DNA of 64,000 nucleotides from Oscillospiraceae bacterium. Lineage in GTDB: Bacteria; Bacillota; Clostridia; Oscillospirales; Oscillospiraceae. Both the position numbers and the translations under genes were made by a program. How positions within the stretch are numbered: the stretch's first letter is position 1; each line of letters opens with the position of its first letter. The DNA is taken from NCBI GenBank assembly GCA_009780175.1, contig WRAO01000008.1, positions 1-64,000 of the forward strand, read 5' to 3'. Below are positions 43,183-51,691 of the stretch, one piece after another. The notes under the pieces are model-generated. The model made no database searches. It had not been told where the DNA came from and saw only the letters and a list, made by a program, of their open reading frames with translations.

Positions 43183-43220
43183 GGCCTTGAAAACTTTGGT
43201 TTTCAAGGCCTCTTTGTTTT
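43183..43220 (+). terminator. Terminator of mgtA
   Basis: 12-bp stem GGCCTTGAAAAC / GTTTTCAAGGCC with TTTG loop, then TCTTTGTTTT. Confidence 0.85.
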
Positions 43221-43238
43221 ATCTGGGCTTCTGCCGTC

Positions 43239-44549
43239 TTAGGGCTCGTATACGACGTTGGCCGCGAAGTAGTCTAGGCTGACTTGGGCGTGGGTTCCGG
43301 GGACGTCGGTTCGCCTTTCCGGGGGTTTTTGCATAGCGGCGTCGCTTGCGCGGAAGTGGAATTTGATCTTTGAGGCGCCTGTTTTTGCGTTTACTCTCGC
43401 CTCTTTTGCGGAGCCGCCGGTGGCGATGACGTAGGCATAGCGGTGGCCCATGGAGATGGGCGGCAGGAGGATGCTTCCTTTTTTTGGTTTGATATATACA
43501 TGCCGGACACCTGGGCTGTTTTGCGCCAGGCTTTTTCCTGTGACTTTCTGCAAGACGCCCTCCCCTGGGACGACGACGTATTGGAGGAAGGTTTCTCTCG
43601 TGTATTTGCGGTTTAGGTCCGGTTTTTGGCCGATGGCGGCTTTTAGGGTTTCTTTTGTCAGATTGATGCCGTAGGCTGTCTCGATGAACAGATTCATGGC
43701 GCCGCCGGATATTCTGGGGTTGGCTTCGATTAGTTTCCAGTCGTTTTTCAGGCGGCGGAGTTCTAGGTGACAGGGGCCGTTTTGCATGCCGTGGGCCAGT
43801 ATGATTGCTTCCGCGGATTGTTTGAGGTGCTTATAAAATTCGCTGTCGGTTTCGGGGATGATTTGATAGCCTGTGACGATGAATCTGCCGGAGAATAGGA
43901 TTTCTTGCCGCACGACGGCCGCGATGTGTACTTCGCCGTCTATGGTGAGGGTTTCTACCAAGTATTGCGGGCCGGTTAGATATTTTTCTACGAGTATTGG
44001 GCCGTCTGGGTAGCGTTTCCGGAGGTCTGCGAAGGCGGTTTGGTATTCTTTCGTTGTCGCGGCGGCGTGGACGTCTTTGGAGGCGGAGGAGATAGGGGCT
44101 TTTAGGACGAACGGGAGTTCGAGTTTTGGGTCCGCGGGCGGGGTTGTGCCGTCTATCACGTGATAGGATGGTGAATAGGGGGTGCCGCGGAGGGCGTCTC
44201 TGGATTTTGATTTGTCCAGCATGATGCTTATGGTCTGTTCGGTGAAGGGTTTTAGGCCGAATTCACGGGAGAGGAGGGCGGCGGTGTGGCAGTGGGGATC
44301 GACAAAGCTGACGATGGCTGAGATGGTGAAGCGGTCGCTGTCGATCCGGGCGATGGCGCTTTTGATATCTTTTATGCTCTCGAGGTTACACATGCGCATG
44401 GAATGGACATGGGGGAAGTCCATGCGTTTGTCGAAGAAGGATTTTCGGTCGGTGAGCAGGACGGTGTAGTAGTGGAGTTCCGCTGAGGCTTTGATCGCTT
44501 CGAAGCTGGAGCCGGATTTGTTGGCGCCGATGAAGATAATGGTTTTCAT
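43239..44549 (-). CDS. ATP-grasp ligase-like protein
   Basis: A 436-residue ATP-grasp protein. N-terminal TIIFIGANKSGSSFEAIKASAELHY is a pre-ATP-grasp domain; the nucleotide part has LPFVLKAPISSASKDVHAAAT, PILVEKYLTGPQYLVETL and the Mg-binding GPCHLELRRLKNDWKLIEANPRISGGAMN. The last ~90 residues are a beta-rich extension. It probably forms a carboxylate-amine (peptide-like) bond; the substrate is not evident. It abuts the YheC/YheD-type gene so both may make one product. Confidence 0.8.
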   Translation of the reverse strand: MKTIIFIGANKSGSSFEAIKASAELHYYTVLLTDRKSFFDKRMDFPHVHSMRMCNLESIKDIKSAIARIDSDRFTISAIVSFVDPHCHTAALLSREFGLKPFTEQTISIMLDKSKSRDALRGTPYSPSYHVIDGTTPPADPKLELPFVLKAPISSASKDVHAAATTKEYQTAFADLRKRYPDGPILVEKYLTGPQYLVETLTIDGEVHIAAVVRQEILFSGRFIVTGYQIIPETDSEFYKHLKQSAEAIILAHGMQNGPCHLELRRLKNDWKLIEANPRISGGAMNLFIETAYGINLTKETLKAAIGQKPDLNRKYTRETFLQYVVVPGEGVLQKVTGKSLAQNSPGVRHVYIKPKKGSILLPPISMGHRYAYVIATGGSAKEARVNAKTGASKIKFHFRASDAAMQKPPERRTDVPGTHAQVSLDYFAANVVYEP

Positions 44550-45593
44550 CTATCGCTCCCCGCTTTCTGCCCGGTTTGCGAGGTACATCGCGTATTGGAT
44601 GGTGTTTTTGATTACGTTGAGGTTGATATTGGTGAAAGGCGGGTGGCCGGGACGCCAGTTGACTTCGTAGACAAAGATTTTTTGCGCGGCGTCCAGCCCG
44701 ATGTCGATGCCGAGTTCATTTAATGTTTCGCCGTAGAGTTCTTGTTGGATTTCGTCCATGTGGGCGGCGAGTTGGAGGGCGAATAGTTCGACGTATTTTC
44801 GCATCTCATACTCCCCCGCTCCGAATTCCCGTTTGAAAAAGCCGGTGAGGTCGCTGGTGTAGCCGCCTTGGCCGATGTTGCAGACGATGCTGCCGTTTGC
44901 GGAGATTCTGGGGTAGATGATGGGGTCTACCCATTTGCCGCCGCGCCCTTTTTGGACGTGGAGGCGCAGATCATAGGGGACGCCTGTTTTGGTGCGGCAG
45001 TTGATGTAGGGCTGGATGAGATAGTCTTGTTGTTTTAGTTTGTCTTGGAGGAAAGTTACCGTTTGCTCGGTGTCGCATTTGGTTTCGTTTGCGCCGAGTC
45101 GTATCTGGAATGTATCGCCGTCTTTTTGGATGTGGTAGACGTCTGTCCCCTGGTGGCCCCAGGTGGGTTTGAACACTACTTCCGGGTGTTTCTTTAGAAA
45201 GGCGAAGAACTGTTTCGGTGAGGAGACTTTTTTGGAGGGCACGAGGTAGCCGGCGTATTGTTTGTGGTTCATCAGGTTGCGGTAGACGGTTTCTTTGCTG
45301 CCGATGGAATAGCTGGTGAAGGGGATGGTTTCGTGTAACAAATCGACGGCTTTTTCTTGTTTCTCTCGGGAGAAGCTGTTTGTGTTATAGATCACATCTG
45401 GGAAGCGGCTGCGGACGTTTTTCCATTCTCCGTCCGCGTATTGATAGCCGTTGATCTGGCTTTTCTCAAAGTCTACCGCGCCGGGGGAAAAGTAGAGCAG
45501 TTCGACTCCTTCCGCTAGGGCGGCCGCGGCGAAGGCATAGGCCCTGTTGAGACAGATGGGGTCTTTTCTGTAGTGCATATAACCTATCAACAT
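44550..45593 (-). CDS. YheC/YheD family ATP-grasp protein
   Basis: A 347-residue protein starting at ATG 45593 (CTGGAG SD 7 nt away). Blocks LMNHKQYAGYLVPSKKVSSPKQFFAFLKKHPEVVFKPTWGHQG, LIQPYINCRTKTGVPYDLRLHVQKGRGGKWVDPIIYPRISANGSIVCNIGQGGYT, and VYEVNWRPGHPPF match YheC/YheD ATP-grasp proteins, known from Bacillus as spore-coat-associated. It probably ligates a carboxylate to an amine. Stop at 44550 adjoins the next gene directly. Spore context nearby is consistent. Confidence 0.83.
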   Translation of the reverse strand: MLIGYMHYRKDPICLNRAYAFAAAALAEGVELLYFSPGAVDFEKSQINGYQYADGEWKNVRSRFPDVIYNTNSFSREKQEKAVDLLHETIPFTSYSIGSKETVYRNLMNHKQYAGYLVPSKKVSSPKQFFAFLKKHPEVVFKPTWGHQGTDVYHIQKDGDTFQIRLGANETKCDTEQTVTFLQDKLKQQDYLIQPYINCRTKTGVPYDLRLHVQKGRGGKWVDPIIYPRISANGSIVCNIGQGGYTSDLTGFFKREFGAGEYEMRKYVELFALQLAAHMDEIQQELYGETLNELGIDIGLDAAQKIFVYEVNWRPGHPPFTNINLNVIKNTIQYAMYLANRAESGER

Positions 45594-45804
45594 ATATAAC
45601 TCCAGCGCTTTGATGCGCGCAATATTTGTAGGGGCGGCGGTTTTGATGCCTCGGATTACCGAGCGGGACATCGCGGACGCCGTCTCCTACGATTAGCTTA
45701 TGTATGCGGTGGGCGATGGGTGTGGCGGGGAAACTTTGGGGGCGGCGGGGCATAGAGTGGGGTGTTTGGGAGAATAGAGGCCATAGCGGCAGGAGGTGGT
45801 TTGT

Positions 45805-46095
45805 ATGGCATGGAATTTGAATGATTTTATAACGCCGGAGTTTTTGGGGACTTTTTCCGGCGTGGTCGCTGTTGTGACGCTTCTGACGCAGGTGGTTAAG
45901 CGGTTTGTGACTGGGGTGGATCCGAAGTGGATCGCGCTCGGCTTGGCCTTGGTGATGTCGGCAGTTAAGCAGGTTGAGACGGGGGATTTGCGTACGGGGA
46001 GTTTGCTTTTGGCGGGGCTCAACGCCTTTGTCATCGCGGGGGCCGCGATTGGGACGTTTGAGGGATTCAAGGGGCTGGGCAGGCGGCTCGAGTGA
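45805..46095 (+). CDS. Small two-helix membrane protein (holin-like)
   Basis: A 96-residue protein starting at ATG 45805 (AGGAGGTG SD). It has FITPEFLGTFSGVVAVVTLLTQVVKRFV and LLLAGLNAFVIAGAAIGTFEGFKGL membrane segments. This hydrophobic-pair architecture resembles small phage holin-like or membrane-assembly proteins, but no family can be named. It has its own terminator. Confidence 0.55.
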   Translation: MAWNLNDFITPEFLGTFSGVVAVVTLLTQVVKRFVTGVDPKWIALGLALVMSAVKQVETGDLRTGSLLLAGLNAFVIAGAAIGTFEGFKGLGRRLE

Positions 46096-46100
46096 ATATA

Positions 46101-46144
46101 AAAAAGGCCCCGGTTTCCTTTTGAGGAAACTGCGGCCCTTTTGA
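46101..46144 (+). terminator. Terminator of the small membrane protein gene
   Basis: Imperfect stem AAAAGGCC...GGCCCTTTT with an inner GTTTCC/GGAAAC stem (46101-46142), then TTGATTT. Confidence 0.75.
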
Positions 46145-46145
46145 T

Positions 46146-46292
46146 TTAGTAGGATTTTTCATCCGGATTCGGCTCTTCGGCATGGATTACGCGGGTATTG
46201 TCGTTTATTTTAGAGCCTTTTGGGGGTCTGGCTACATGCCCGGATGGGTTGGAGGGATCGGAACGCTTCCATTTTGTGGTTCGTTTGGGCAT
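46146..46292 (-). CDS. Basic micro-protein C (48 aa)
   Basis: Third of three tandem small minus-strand frames. Sequence starts MPKRTTKWKRSDPSNP and ends HAEEPNPDEKSY: basic start, acidic end, no Cys. An AAGGA SD lies 9 nt upstream. It lies 1 bp after the preceding frame. Spore-core proteins are often such short, charged molecules, but no named family matches with confidence. Confidence 0.45.
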   Translation of the reverse strand: MPKRTTKWKRSDPSNPSGHVARPPKGSKINDNTRVIHAEEPNPDEKSY

Positions 46293-46293
46293 G

Positions 46294-46413
46294 TTAGGAG
46301 TCCTTGCCCTTCTTCTTAAAATCGGACTTCCCTTTTGACTTTGCCGCACGGCGGGCGGTCGGCGTTGTGTCGTTATTTTTTCTTTGTTCATTGCGCGTTT
46401 TTGCGTTCGTCAT
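46294..46413 (-). CDS. Basic micro-protein B (39 aa)
   Basis: Second of three tandem frames, MTNAKTRNEQRKNNDTTP...KSDFKKKGKDS: very Lys/Arg/Asn-rich. SD GAGGTGA before ATG 46413. Its charge suggests a nucleic-acid-binding or spore-core protein; unrecognised. Confidence 0.5.
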   Translation of the reverse strand: MTNAKTRNEQRKNNDTTPTARRAAKSKGKSDFKKKGKDS

Positions 46414-46443
46414 TTCGGGTCACCTCATCGCGGGGAAAATCGT

Positions 46444-46602
46444 TTATTTGCTGCCTTGGTTTTTCTTGAAGGCGCCTTTGGGCATGTTCTTGCGTTCGTA
46501 ATGGCGGGTGTCGTCTGTGTTGAAGGCGGGGAGGCCTGTGTCGGTGTTTTGTGTTTGGATTTGTGCCTGGATGTTGGTCTTATCTGACTTTCTTTTGCTC
46601 AT
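46444..46602 (-). CDS. Basic micro-protein A (52 aa)
   Basis: First of three tandem frames (start ATG 46602; GGGGTGA SD). MSKRKSDKTNIQAQIQTQNT, then DTGLPAFNTDDTRHYERKN, ending FKKNQGSK. Lys/Gln/Thr-rich, similar in style to spore K/N/O-type small proteins without a definite match. Confidence 0.5.
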   Translation of the reverse strand: MSKRKSDKTNIQAQIQTQNTDTGLPAFNTDDTRHYERKNMPKGAFKKNQGSK

Positions 46603-46712
46603 TGTATCACCCCGTGTTAGGATGCGCGGAAATGAGAACGGCTATTCCTTGCAACATAATCTGGCTTCTCATTGCAAATACTATGGTTCACCACGCAAAA
46701 GGAGGCGGCACG

Positions 46713-46928
46713 ATGAGTGACGAGTTAGAGAAGTCGGAACGGATTAAGAAGACGATTGAGTCTACGATTCTCAATGCGATTGAGACGGAGCGGCAGATCA
46801 GCGCGATGGACACTTCCAAGCAGAAGAGCGAGTTGATCGCAAAGAATGAGCGGCGGGCGGAGGCGATGCCCGCGATGATTCGGGAGTTTAAGGAAGAAGA
46901 GGCGCGGGAAGAATTGGGGCTGGAATAG
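46713..46928 (+). CDS. tlp: Tlp-family small spore protein
   Basis: A 71-residue helical protein beginning MSDELEKSERIKKTIESTI. Segments LNAIETERQISAMDTSKQKSELIAKNERRAEAMPAM correspond to the Tlp (thioredoxin-like protein, SspT) consensus (…TIENMxxAE…IxxKNERRxEALxxMRxEIKDEA). Tlp proteins accumulate in forespores, driven by a forespore sigma factor. AAAGGAGG SD 6 nt before the ATG. Ends in its own terminator. Divergent to the basic micro-genes. Confidence 0.75.
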   Translation: MSDELEKSERIKKTIESTILNAIETERQISAMDTSKQKSELIAKNERRAEAMPAMIREFKEEEAREELGLE

Positions 46929-46929
46929 A

Positions 46930-46968
46930 AATAGTTGGGGGCTAAAAGCCCCCAACTATTTCTTACTC
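46930..46968. terminator. Bidirectional terminator tlp / TRAP operon
   Basis: 14-bp stem AATAGTTGGGGGCT / AGCCCCCAACTATT with AAA loop, then TTCTT; it lies between the tlp stop and the converging permease stop (46979). Confidence 0.88.
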
Positions 46969-46978
46969 TGTATGAATC

Positions 46979-48967
46979 TTACGCCGCGCTGAAACCGCCG
47001 TCGTTCTTGTTGCGGATGCGCTGGGCGAAGAAGATACCGCCGATGACGATGAGGCCGACGATGTCGCTAATGAGTTCCGGGTAGATCAGGAACAGGCCTG
47101 CGCCGATGGCGAGGAGACGTTCATACCATCGCATCGGGCAGAGGAGATAGCCTGCGAGTCCGGAGGCGAGGCCGACAATGCCGAGGAAGGCGGTGAGTGC
47201 GATTTTGAGCATTTCCAGCGGATGGGGGTCACCAATCCAGAGCATCTCGGGGTTGAAGGCGAAAATGAAGGGGACGATGAAGGCCGCGATGGCGAGCCGA
47301 CTGGCGATGACGGAAGTTTTCAGCGGATCGCCGCCGGAGATGGCGGATGCGGCATAGGCGGTGAGCGCCACGGGCGGTGTGATGTCCGCCAGGATGCCGA
47401 AGTAGAACACGAACATATGCGCGGCCAAGAGGGGCAGGCCGAGTTGGACGAGGATGGGGCCTGTTACGACAGCCATGATGACGTATTTCGCGGTGGTCGG
47501 CACACCGAGGCCGAGGAGGATAGAGGCGATCATGGTGAAAAGGAGCACGATAAAGAGGCGAATGCCTTCATTTTGGATGCCGTCCGCCATGGAGAGGAGC
47601 GAGTTGGCGAAGGTGAGGCCGAGGCCCGTCATGGTGACGACACCGACGATCATACCGGCCATGGCACAGGCGACACCTACGCCGATGACGTTGCGCGCAC
47701 CATTTTCGAGTGCGCTTACGAAAGCCTTCGGCGTCAAGCGCGTGTCTTTGCTGAACATACTGACTACAATGGCGACCCCGATTGCATACAGCGCCGCGCG
47801 CGAGATGGAGTAGCCTTGGAAAATGAAGAACACGATGGAGGCAAGCGGGAGCAGGAGATAGCCCTTCTTGAGGATCAGCGGCAAGAATTTGGGGATTTCG
47901 TCTGCCGACATGCCCGAGAGCCCGGTCTTTTTCGCTTCAAAATGTACGGCGGTCATGATGCCGGCAAAATAGAGAGCCGCGGGGATCATGGCGGCCAGGA
48001 GTATCTGGCCATAGGGAATCCCTGTGATCTCCACCATGAGGAAGGCAGCCGCGCCCATAACCGGCGGCATGATCTGCCCGCCAGTGGAAGAAGCGGCCTC
48101 AACCGCACCGGCAAAATTTTTGTCGTAGCCGATGCGCTTCATGAGAGGAATCGTGAAGGAACCTGTCGCTACGGTATTGGCTACAGAGCTGCCGGTAACG
48201 GTGCCTTGCAGAGCGGAGGCAATGACCACCACTTTCGCGGGACCACCCACAGCTCTACCGGCGATGGAATTTGCGATGTCAATGAAAAAGTTTCCAATTT
48301 TCGTCTTTTCCAGAAACGCGCCGAAGAGGATGAATAGGAAGATAAAGGTCGAGGCGACGCCGGTTGGAATACCGATGACACCTTCCGTGGTATAAAACAG
48401 ATAAGTGAAAATCCGCTCTACGCGAAAGCCCGCGTGGCCGAATATGCCGGGAATCCAGTACCCGAAGTAGGCGTAGGCAAGGAAGGCTCCGACGACGATC
48501 ATGATGGGCAGACCCATCACCCGGTAGCAGGCAATGAAGAGGATGACGATTCCAATGACGGCTACAATGAAGTCCATCTGGGTATAGGTCGCCATTTGGC
48601 CTGCGATGGCGCGGAAGTTAACTACATAATAGAAGAACGCGCCGGCGCCGGCGAATGCAAGCACCACATCGTACCAGGGGATATAGTTGACCTTCTCTTT
48701 GGCGCGCTTTCCTGCGGGATAGAGTATAAAGCTGTAGAAGAGGAGCAGGCCCACGAAGGACGCGCGGTGGATTTGCGTGGGTTGCAGCCAAAAGGTGTTG
48801 AGCGCGAGTACGACCAGCGTAAATGCGACGCAAAGCCAACGCATGATCTCCCGCGGCACACCGGAAAAGGTGCGTAGGCTCGATTCTTTTTCCGCCTCGG
48901 CCATGATCCGCTTAGCTTCCGCCTTGCTGATCGCTTCAAATTGTTCTTGTTGATCCCGGTTTGTCAT
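46979..48967 (-). CDS. TRAP transporter fused permease (TAXI-associated)
   Basis: A 662-residue protein with ~16 membrane helices: the DctQ-like part in the first ~180 residues and the DctM-like part after. VVIASALQGTVTGSSVANTVATGSFTIPLMKRIGYDKNFAGAVEAASSTGGQIMPPVMGAAAFLMVEITG is the DctM core; the second copy is near VPTTAKYVIMAVVTGPILVQLGLP. It imports small organic acids with the solute-binding protein using the Na+/H+ gradient. Adjacent to a DUF1850 and a TAXI solute-binding gene. Confidence 0.92.
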   Translation of the reverse strand: MTNRDQQEQFEAISKAEAKRIMAEAEKESSLRTFSGVPREIMRWLCVAFTLVVLALNTFWLQPTQIHRASFVGLLLFYSFILYPAGKRAKEKVNYIPWYDVVLAFAGAGAFFYYVVNFRAIAGQMATYTQMDFIVAVIGIVILFIACYRVMGLPIMIVVGAFLAYAYFGYWIPGIFGHAGFRVERIFTYLFYTTEGVIGIPTGVASTFIFLFILFGAFLEKTKIGNFFIDIANSIAGRAVGGPAKVVVIASALQGTVTGSSVANTVATGSFTIPLMKRIGYDKNFAGAVEAASSTGGQIMPPVMGAAAFLMVEITGIPYGQILLAAMIPAALYFAGIMTAVHFEAKKTGLSGMSADEIPKFLPLILKKGYLLLPLASIVFFIFQGYSISRAALYAIGVAIVVSMFSKDTRLTPKAFVSALENGARNVIGVGVACAMAGMIVGVVTMTGLGLTFANSLLSMADGIQNEGIRLFIVLLFTMIASILLGLGVPTTAKYVIMAVVTGPILVQLGLPLLAAHMFVFYFGILADITPPVALTAYAASAISGGDPLKTSVIASRLAIAAFIVPFIFAFNPEMLWIGDPHPLEMLKIALTAFLGIVGLASGLAGYLLCPMRWYERLLAIGAGLFLIYPELISDIVGLIVIGGIFFAQRIRNKNDGGFSAA

Positions 48968-48985
48968 GATAGGAATCCCCCCTGG

Positions 48986-49498
48986 TTATGTTGTGCGCTG
49001 TCTCTGCCAGAGATTCAGCTCTTGCACCGAAAAACGCAGTGATTGGCCCGCCTCGTCTAGACTTAGGAGCGGGACCTCACTGCCTCCGATGTGTAAGGTC
49101 AAATCGGTCGCGTGGGCGATGAGGTAGTGCAGATTGTCGATTACGCGGTCTAAGCCTTCGATGCGCATGCCGCCTTCGGGCAGGTGAATCAGGGTTTGGC
49201 CTGGTTCCAACTCCGTCGGGACGCCGGCGCCGAAGGCCTCGAACTCGAAGGCGACGAGCACGATGCGGCTGTCTCTGATCTCATAGATCTCCGCCACCGG
49301 GCTTTGGTTGACTGAGTGGATGTAGACAATGGAGAAGGTTTCACCGTCTGGTGCGGGGTGTGCGAATCGGACTCTGCCGTTGTCGGCGTTTTGCAGGACG
49401 AGGTAGGGCGTGCGCAGGCAAAATATGATAAACGTGACCGCGGTGAGCGCGGCCAAAGCCGCGCCCACCAGCAGAAAACGATTTCGCTTATTTGACAT
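48986..49498 (-). CDS. DUF1850 protein of TAXI-TRAP operons
   Basis: A 170-residue protein. One N-terminal membrane helix (FLLVGAALAALTAVTFIIFCL), then a beta-rich extracytoplasmic domain with FSIVYIHSVNQSPVAEIYEIRDSRIVLVAFEFEAFGAGVP, the DUF1850 hallmark. Often found between TAXI-binding protein and permease genes; its role is not known. It lies 14 bp after the solute-binding gene. Confidence 0.87.
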   Translation of the reverse strand: MSNKRNRFLLVGAALAALTAVTFIIFCLRTPYLVLQNADNGRVRFAHPAPDGETFSIVYIHSVNQSPVAEIYEIRDSRIVLVAFEFEAFGAGVPTELEPGQTLIHLPEGGMRIEGLDRVIDNLHYLIAHATDLTLHIGGSEVPLLSLDEAGQSLRFSVQELNLWQRQRTT

Positions 49499-49512
49499 GA
49501 GCTAAACTGTCC

Positions 49513-50478
49513 TTATGACAGAGCGCCGATCTCGCGGAAGAACCGCTCTGCGCCGGGGTGGAAGGGTACGCTGACGGACTGGACAGCGTTTTCGGGGCTG
49601 ATGTATGCGCCGCGCGCGTGGCCTTGTGCGACTTCGTTCGAACGCTCGATCAGGGTGCGCACGATGTTATAGGCGATGTCGTCGTCCATGTCGGTGGAGG
49701 CGATCAGTGTGGCTTGCACGGCGACTGTGACGACGGGAGCGGTGATCCAGGTGTAGTCGCTCGAGTCTACCACGACGCGGACGTAGAAGGGATAGTCTGC
49801 GATGAGGTTGGCGATGACTGCGTCGTCCAGGCTGAGCAGACGGAGGTCACGGCCGGTGGCCAGTTCGTTGATGGCGGTGTTGGGTGTCGCCGCGGTGACG
49901 AAGAAGGCGTCGATTGTGCCGTCGCGCAGGGCGTCTGCGGATTGGCCGAAGTTTAGGTTGAACTCGTTGATGTCGTTCATCGTGAGGCCGTGGGCGGCGA
50001 GTACTTGGGTGGCGTTGGCGTTTACGCCAGAGCCGATGTCGCCGACCGATACGCGGCGGCCTGCCAGTTCATAGACGCTGTAGATGCCGGAATTTGCTTC
50101 TACGACGATCTGGATGGTTTCGGGATAGAGGGTCATCAGGGTCGCGAGGTTGGTAACCGGGGCTGTTGCGGACCAGATGGAGGTGCCGGTGAAGGCGTAG
50201 TACATGACATCGTTCTGGGCGAGGGCGATGTGGGCGTCTCCTCTGCCGATCTGTTGGATATTGTCTGCCGAGGCGCCGGAGGCGTTGACTGTGATTTGCA
50301 TGTCTGTATGGTTATTGAGTACGCCAGCCATCGCGCCGCCGAGGGGGTAATAGGTACCTGCGGTTCCGCCGGTTGCCATGATGAGGCGGGTCTGTGTTCC
50401 GCCGCCGTTGCCGCATGCGCCAAGGATCAGGACTGCGACGAGTACAAGTGCGAGAGCTGCCATCAGTTTCTTTTTCAT
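49513..50478 (-). CDS. TAXI-family TRAP solute-binding lipoprotein
   Basis: A 321-residue protein starting at ATG 50478 (AAAGGAGA SD). Lipoprotein signal ends LILGAC (Cys ~21). Blocks LIMATGGTAGTYYPLGGAMAGVLNN, ARGDAHIALAQNDVMYYAFTG, RRVSVGDIGSGVNANATQVLAAHGL and DAFFVTAATPNTAINELA are TAXI hallmarks. It delivers substrate (glutamate/organic acid-like in known cases) to the fused permease. First gene of the operon. Clear promoter upstream. Confidence 0.92.
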   Translation of the reverse strand: MKKKLMAALALVLVAVLILGACGNGGGTQTRLIMATGGTAGTYYPLGGAMAGVLNNHTDMQITVNASGASADNIQQIGRGDAHIALAQNDVMYYAFTGTSIWSATAPVTNLATLMTLYPETIQIVVEANSGIYSVYELAGRRVSVGDIGSGVNANATQVLAAHGLTMNDINEFNLNFGQSADALRDGTIDAFFVTAATPNTAINELATGRDLRLLSLDDAVIANLIADYPFYVRVVVDSSDYTWITAPVVTVAVQATLIASTDMDDDIAYNIVRTLIERSNEVAQGHARGAYISPENAVQSVSVPFHPGAERFFREIGALS

Positions 50479-50514
50479 TGTGATCTTCTCCTTTAAACAA
50501 TGTTCTTGAAGCAT

Positions 50515-50543
50515 ACTATAATACAGCTCACTCGAAAATGCAA
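50515..50543 (-). promoter_or_regulatory. Promoter of the TAXI-TRAP operon
   Basis: Minus-strand TTGCAT (50543-50538), 17-bp spacer, TATAGT (50520-50515); ~37 bp before the ATG. Confidence 0.7.
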
Positions 50544-50630
50544 GTACTTTTTTAAAAAATTGCAAAAATTTTTTATTTCGTTCCGAAAAACTCAATTTTG
50601 GATCCAAAAAATGACGCCAGAAACGAGTTC

Positions 50631-50676
50631 ACCCCCATAAGCAAAGGCGAAACTGCCCTTACTTATGGGGGTTCTT
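50631..50676. terminator. Terminator of the lipoprotein deacetylase gene
   Basis: ACCCCCATAAG / CTTATGGGGGT (50631-50641, 50662-50672), 20-nt loop, T-rich tail on plus, A-rich on minus. Confidence 0.6.
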
Positions 50677-50727
50677 GCGCACTCTTTGTGAAACATGGAC
50701 AGAAGCGGAGTTTCTGCGTATGGCCTG

Positions 50728-51576
50728 CTATCTCAGGCCGTTGACAATCTCGCTGAAGGATTCCATGGACATATCGCGCCAGACAGTGAAGCGGTTTAGG
50801 TGAAAGGGGGCGGAATCTCTGGTGACGTAGCCGTCTACTACGGTGAAGGCCATGGTGATTCCCGCTTCTTGCAACGCGGCGATAATGGTGTCGTTATACT
50901 GCCCCAGGGGATAGGCGAAGGCGGTGTGGTTGTCGAGAAAGTCAAAGCTGCGCCGTGTGTCTGCTACGATGGCCGCGTGGGTTGCGCGGTACATGATGGT
51001 GCGGTCTTCGCCGGGGGCAAAGTCGTGCATGGCGTGGCTGTGGCTGGCGAATTCGAATACGTCTGTCGTTCTCCACATGGTGTGGGCGGCGGTCCAGGTG
51101 AGGGCGGCGTGGTCCATGGCGGGCTGATAGTCTCCGAGATATTCGATCCATTCGGTTATCATAAATACCGTGGCTCTATGGCCGAAGTGTTGGAGGATGG
51201 GGTAGGCGTAGACAAAGTTGGAGTAGTAGCCGTCGTCGAAGTGGATAAGGACGCTGTTGGGCGGGAGGGGTGTGTCGTGGTAGAGGAAGGCTTCCAGTTC
51301 GGCGTGGGTTAGGGTGTGGAAGTTGTTGTCGTAGAGGTATTGCATTTGCCGCTCGAAGTTTTCCGTGCTGATGGTCCATGCGTTATCTTGCATGGTTTGA
51401 TTGTCCGCGTCTGGCAGGATGTGGTGGTATAGTAATACGGGGACGCGGAGTGCCTCCCCTTCCGCGAAAACGGCAACTGCTGGGGGTTGCGTGGTGCTGC
51501 CCAGAGAGCAGCCGCTTGTTGAGCCGATGAACAGGAGGGCGAGTAGTAAGGAGATGAACATTTTTGCTTTCCTCAT
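50728..51576 (-). CDS. Polysaccharide deacetylase lipoprotein
   Basis: A 282-residue lipoprotein starting at ATG 51576. Signal MRKAKMFISLLLALLFIGST ends with a GC lipobox. NodB-like domain: VLLYHHILPDADN, SVLIHFDDGYYSNFVYAYPIL (catalytic DD), FASHSHAMHD (metal His) and AFAYPLGQYND. It probably deacetylates wall or exopolysaccharide glycans. In tandem with the next deacetylase. Confidence 0.87.
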   Translation of the reverse strand: MRKAKMFISLLLALLFIGSTSGCSLGSTTQPPAVAVFAEGEALRVPVLLYHHILPDADNQTMQDNAWTISTENFERQMQYLYDNNFHTLTHAELEAFLYHDTPLPPNSVLIHFDDGYYSNFVYAYPILQHFGHRATVFMITEWIEYLGDYQPAMDHAALTWTAAHTMWRTTDVFEFASHSHAMHDFAPGEDRTIMYRATHAAIVADTRRSFDFLDNHTAFAYPLGQYNDTIIAALQEAGITMAFTVVDGYVTRDSAPFHLNRFTVWRDMSMESFSEIVNGLR

Positions 51577-51619
51577 GTGATCTCTTCTTTCTTTAGGATG
51601 GGTTCCTTCAAAAGCGCAC

Positions 51620-51681
51620 GGGCGCACACTGTGCGCCCCTATTAGGATAAATAGGGCGGGGGCTTATGCTCCCCGCCCTAT
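51620..51681. terminator. Terminator and dispersed hairpin between the two deacetylase genes
   Basis: Two hairpins lie in tandem. GGGCGCAC-act-GTGCGCCC (51620-51638) carries the short REP-like core, followed by CTATTA. ATAGGGCGGGG/CCCCGCCCTAT (51651-51661, 51671-51681) is a terminator for the minus-strand gene ending at 51692. Confidence 0.7.
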
Positions 51682-51691
51682 ATGATTTTTA

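Noticed and set aside
45594..45671. Longer N-terminus of the YheC/YheD-type gene
   Set aside because: The extension covers a GTAGGGGCGG repeat-like piece and has no SD; ATG 45593 has GGAG 7 nt upstream.
47222..48337. 371-codon plus-strand frame opposite the TRAP permease
   Set aside because: Composition is His/Asp/Glu-rich nonsense; the minus frame is a clear DctM-type permease.
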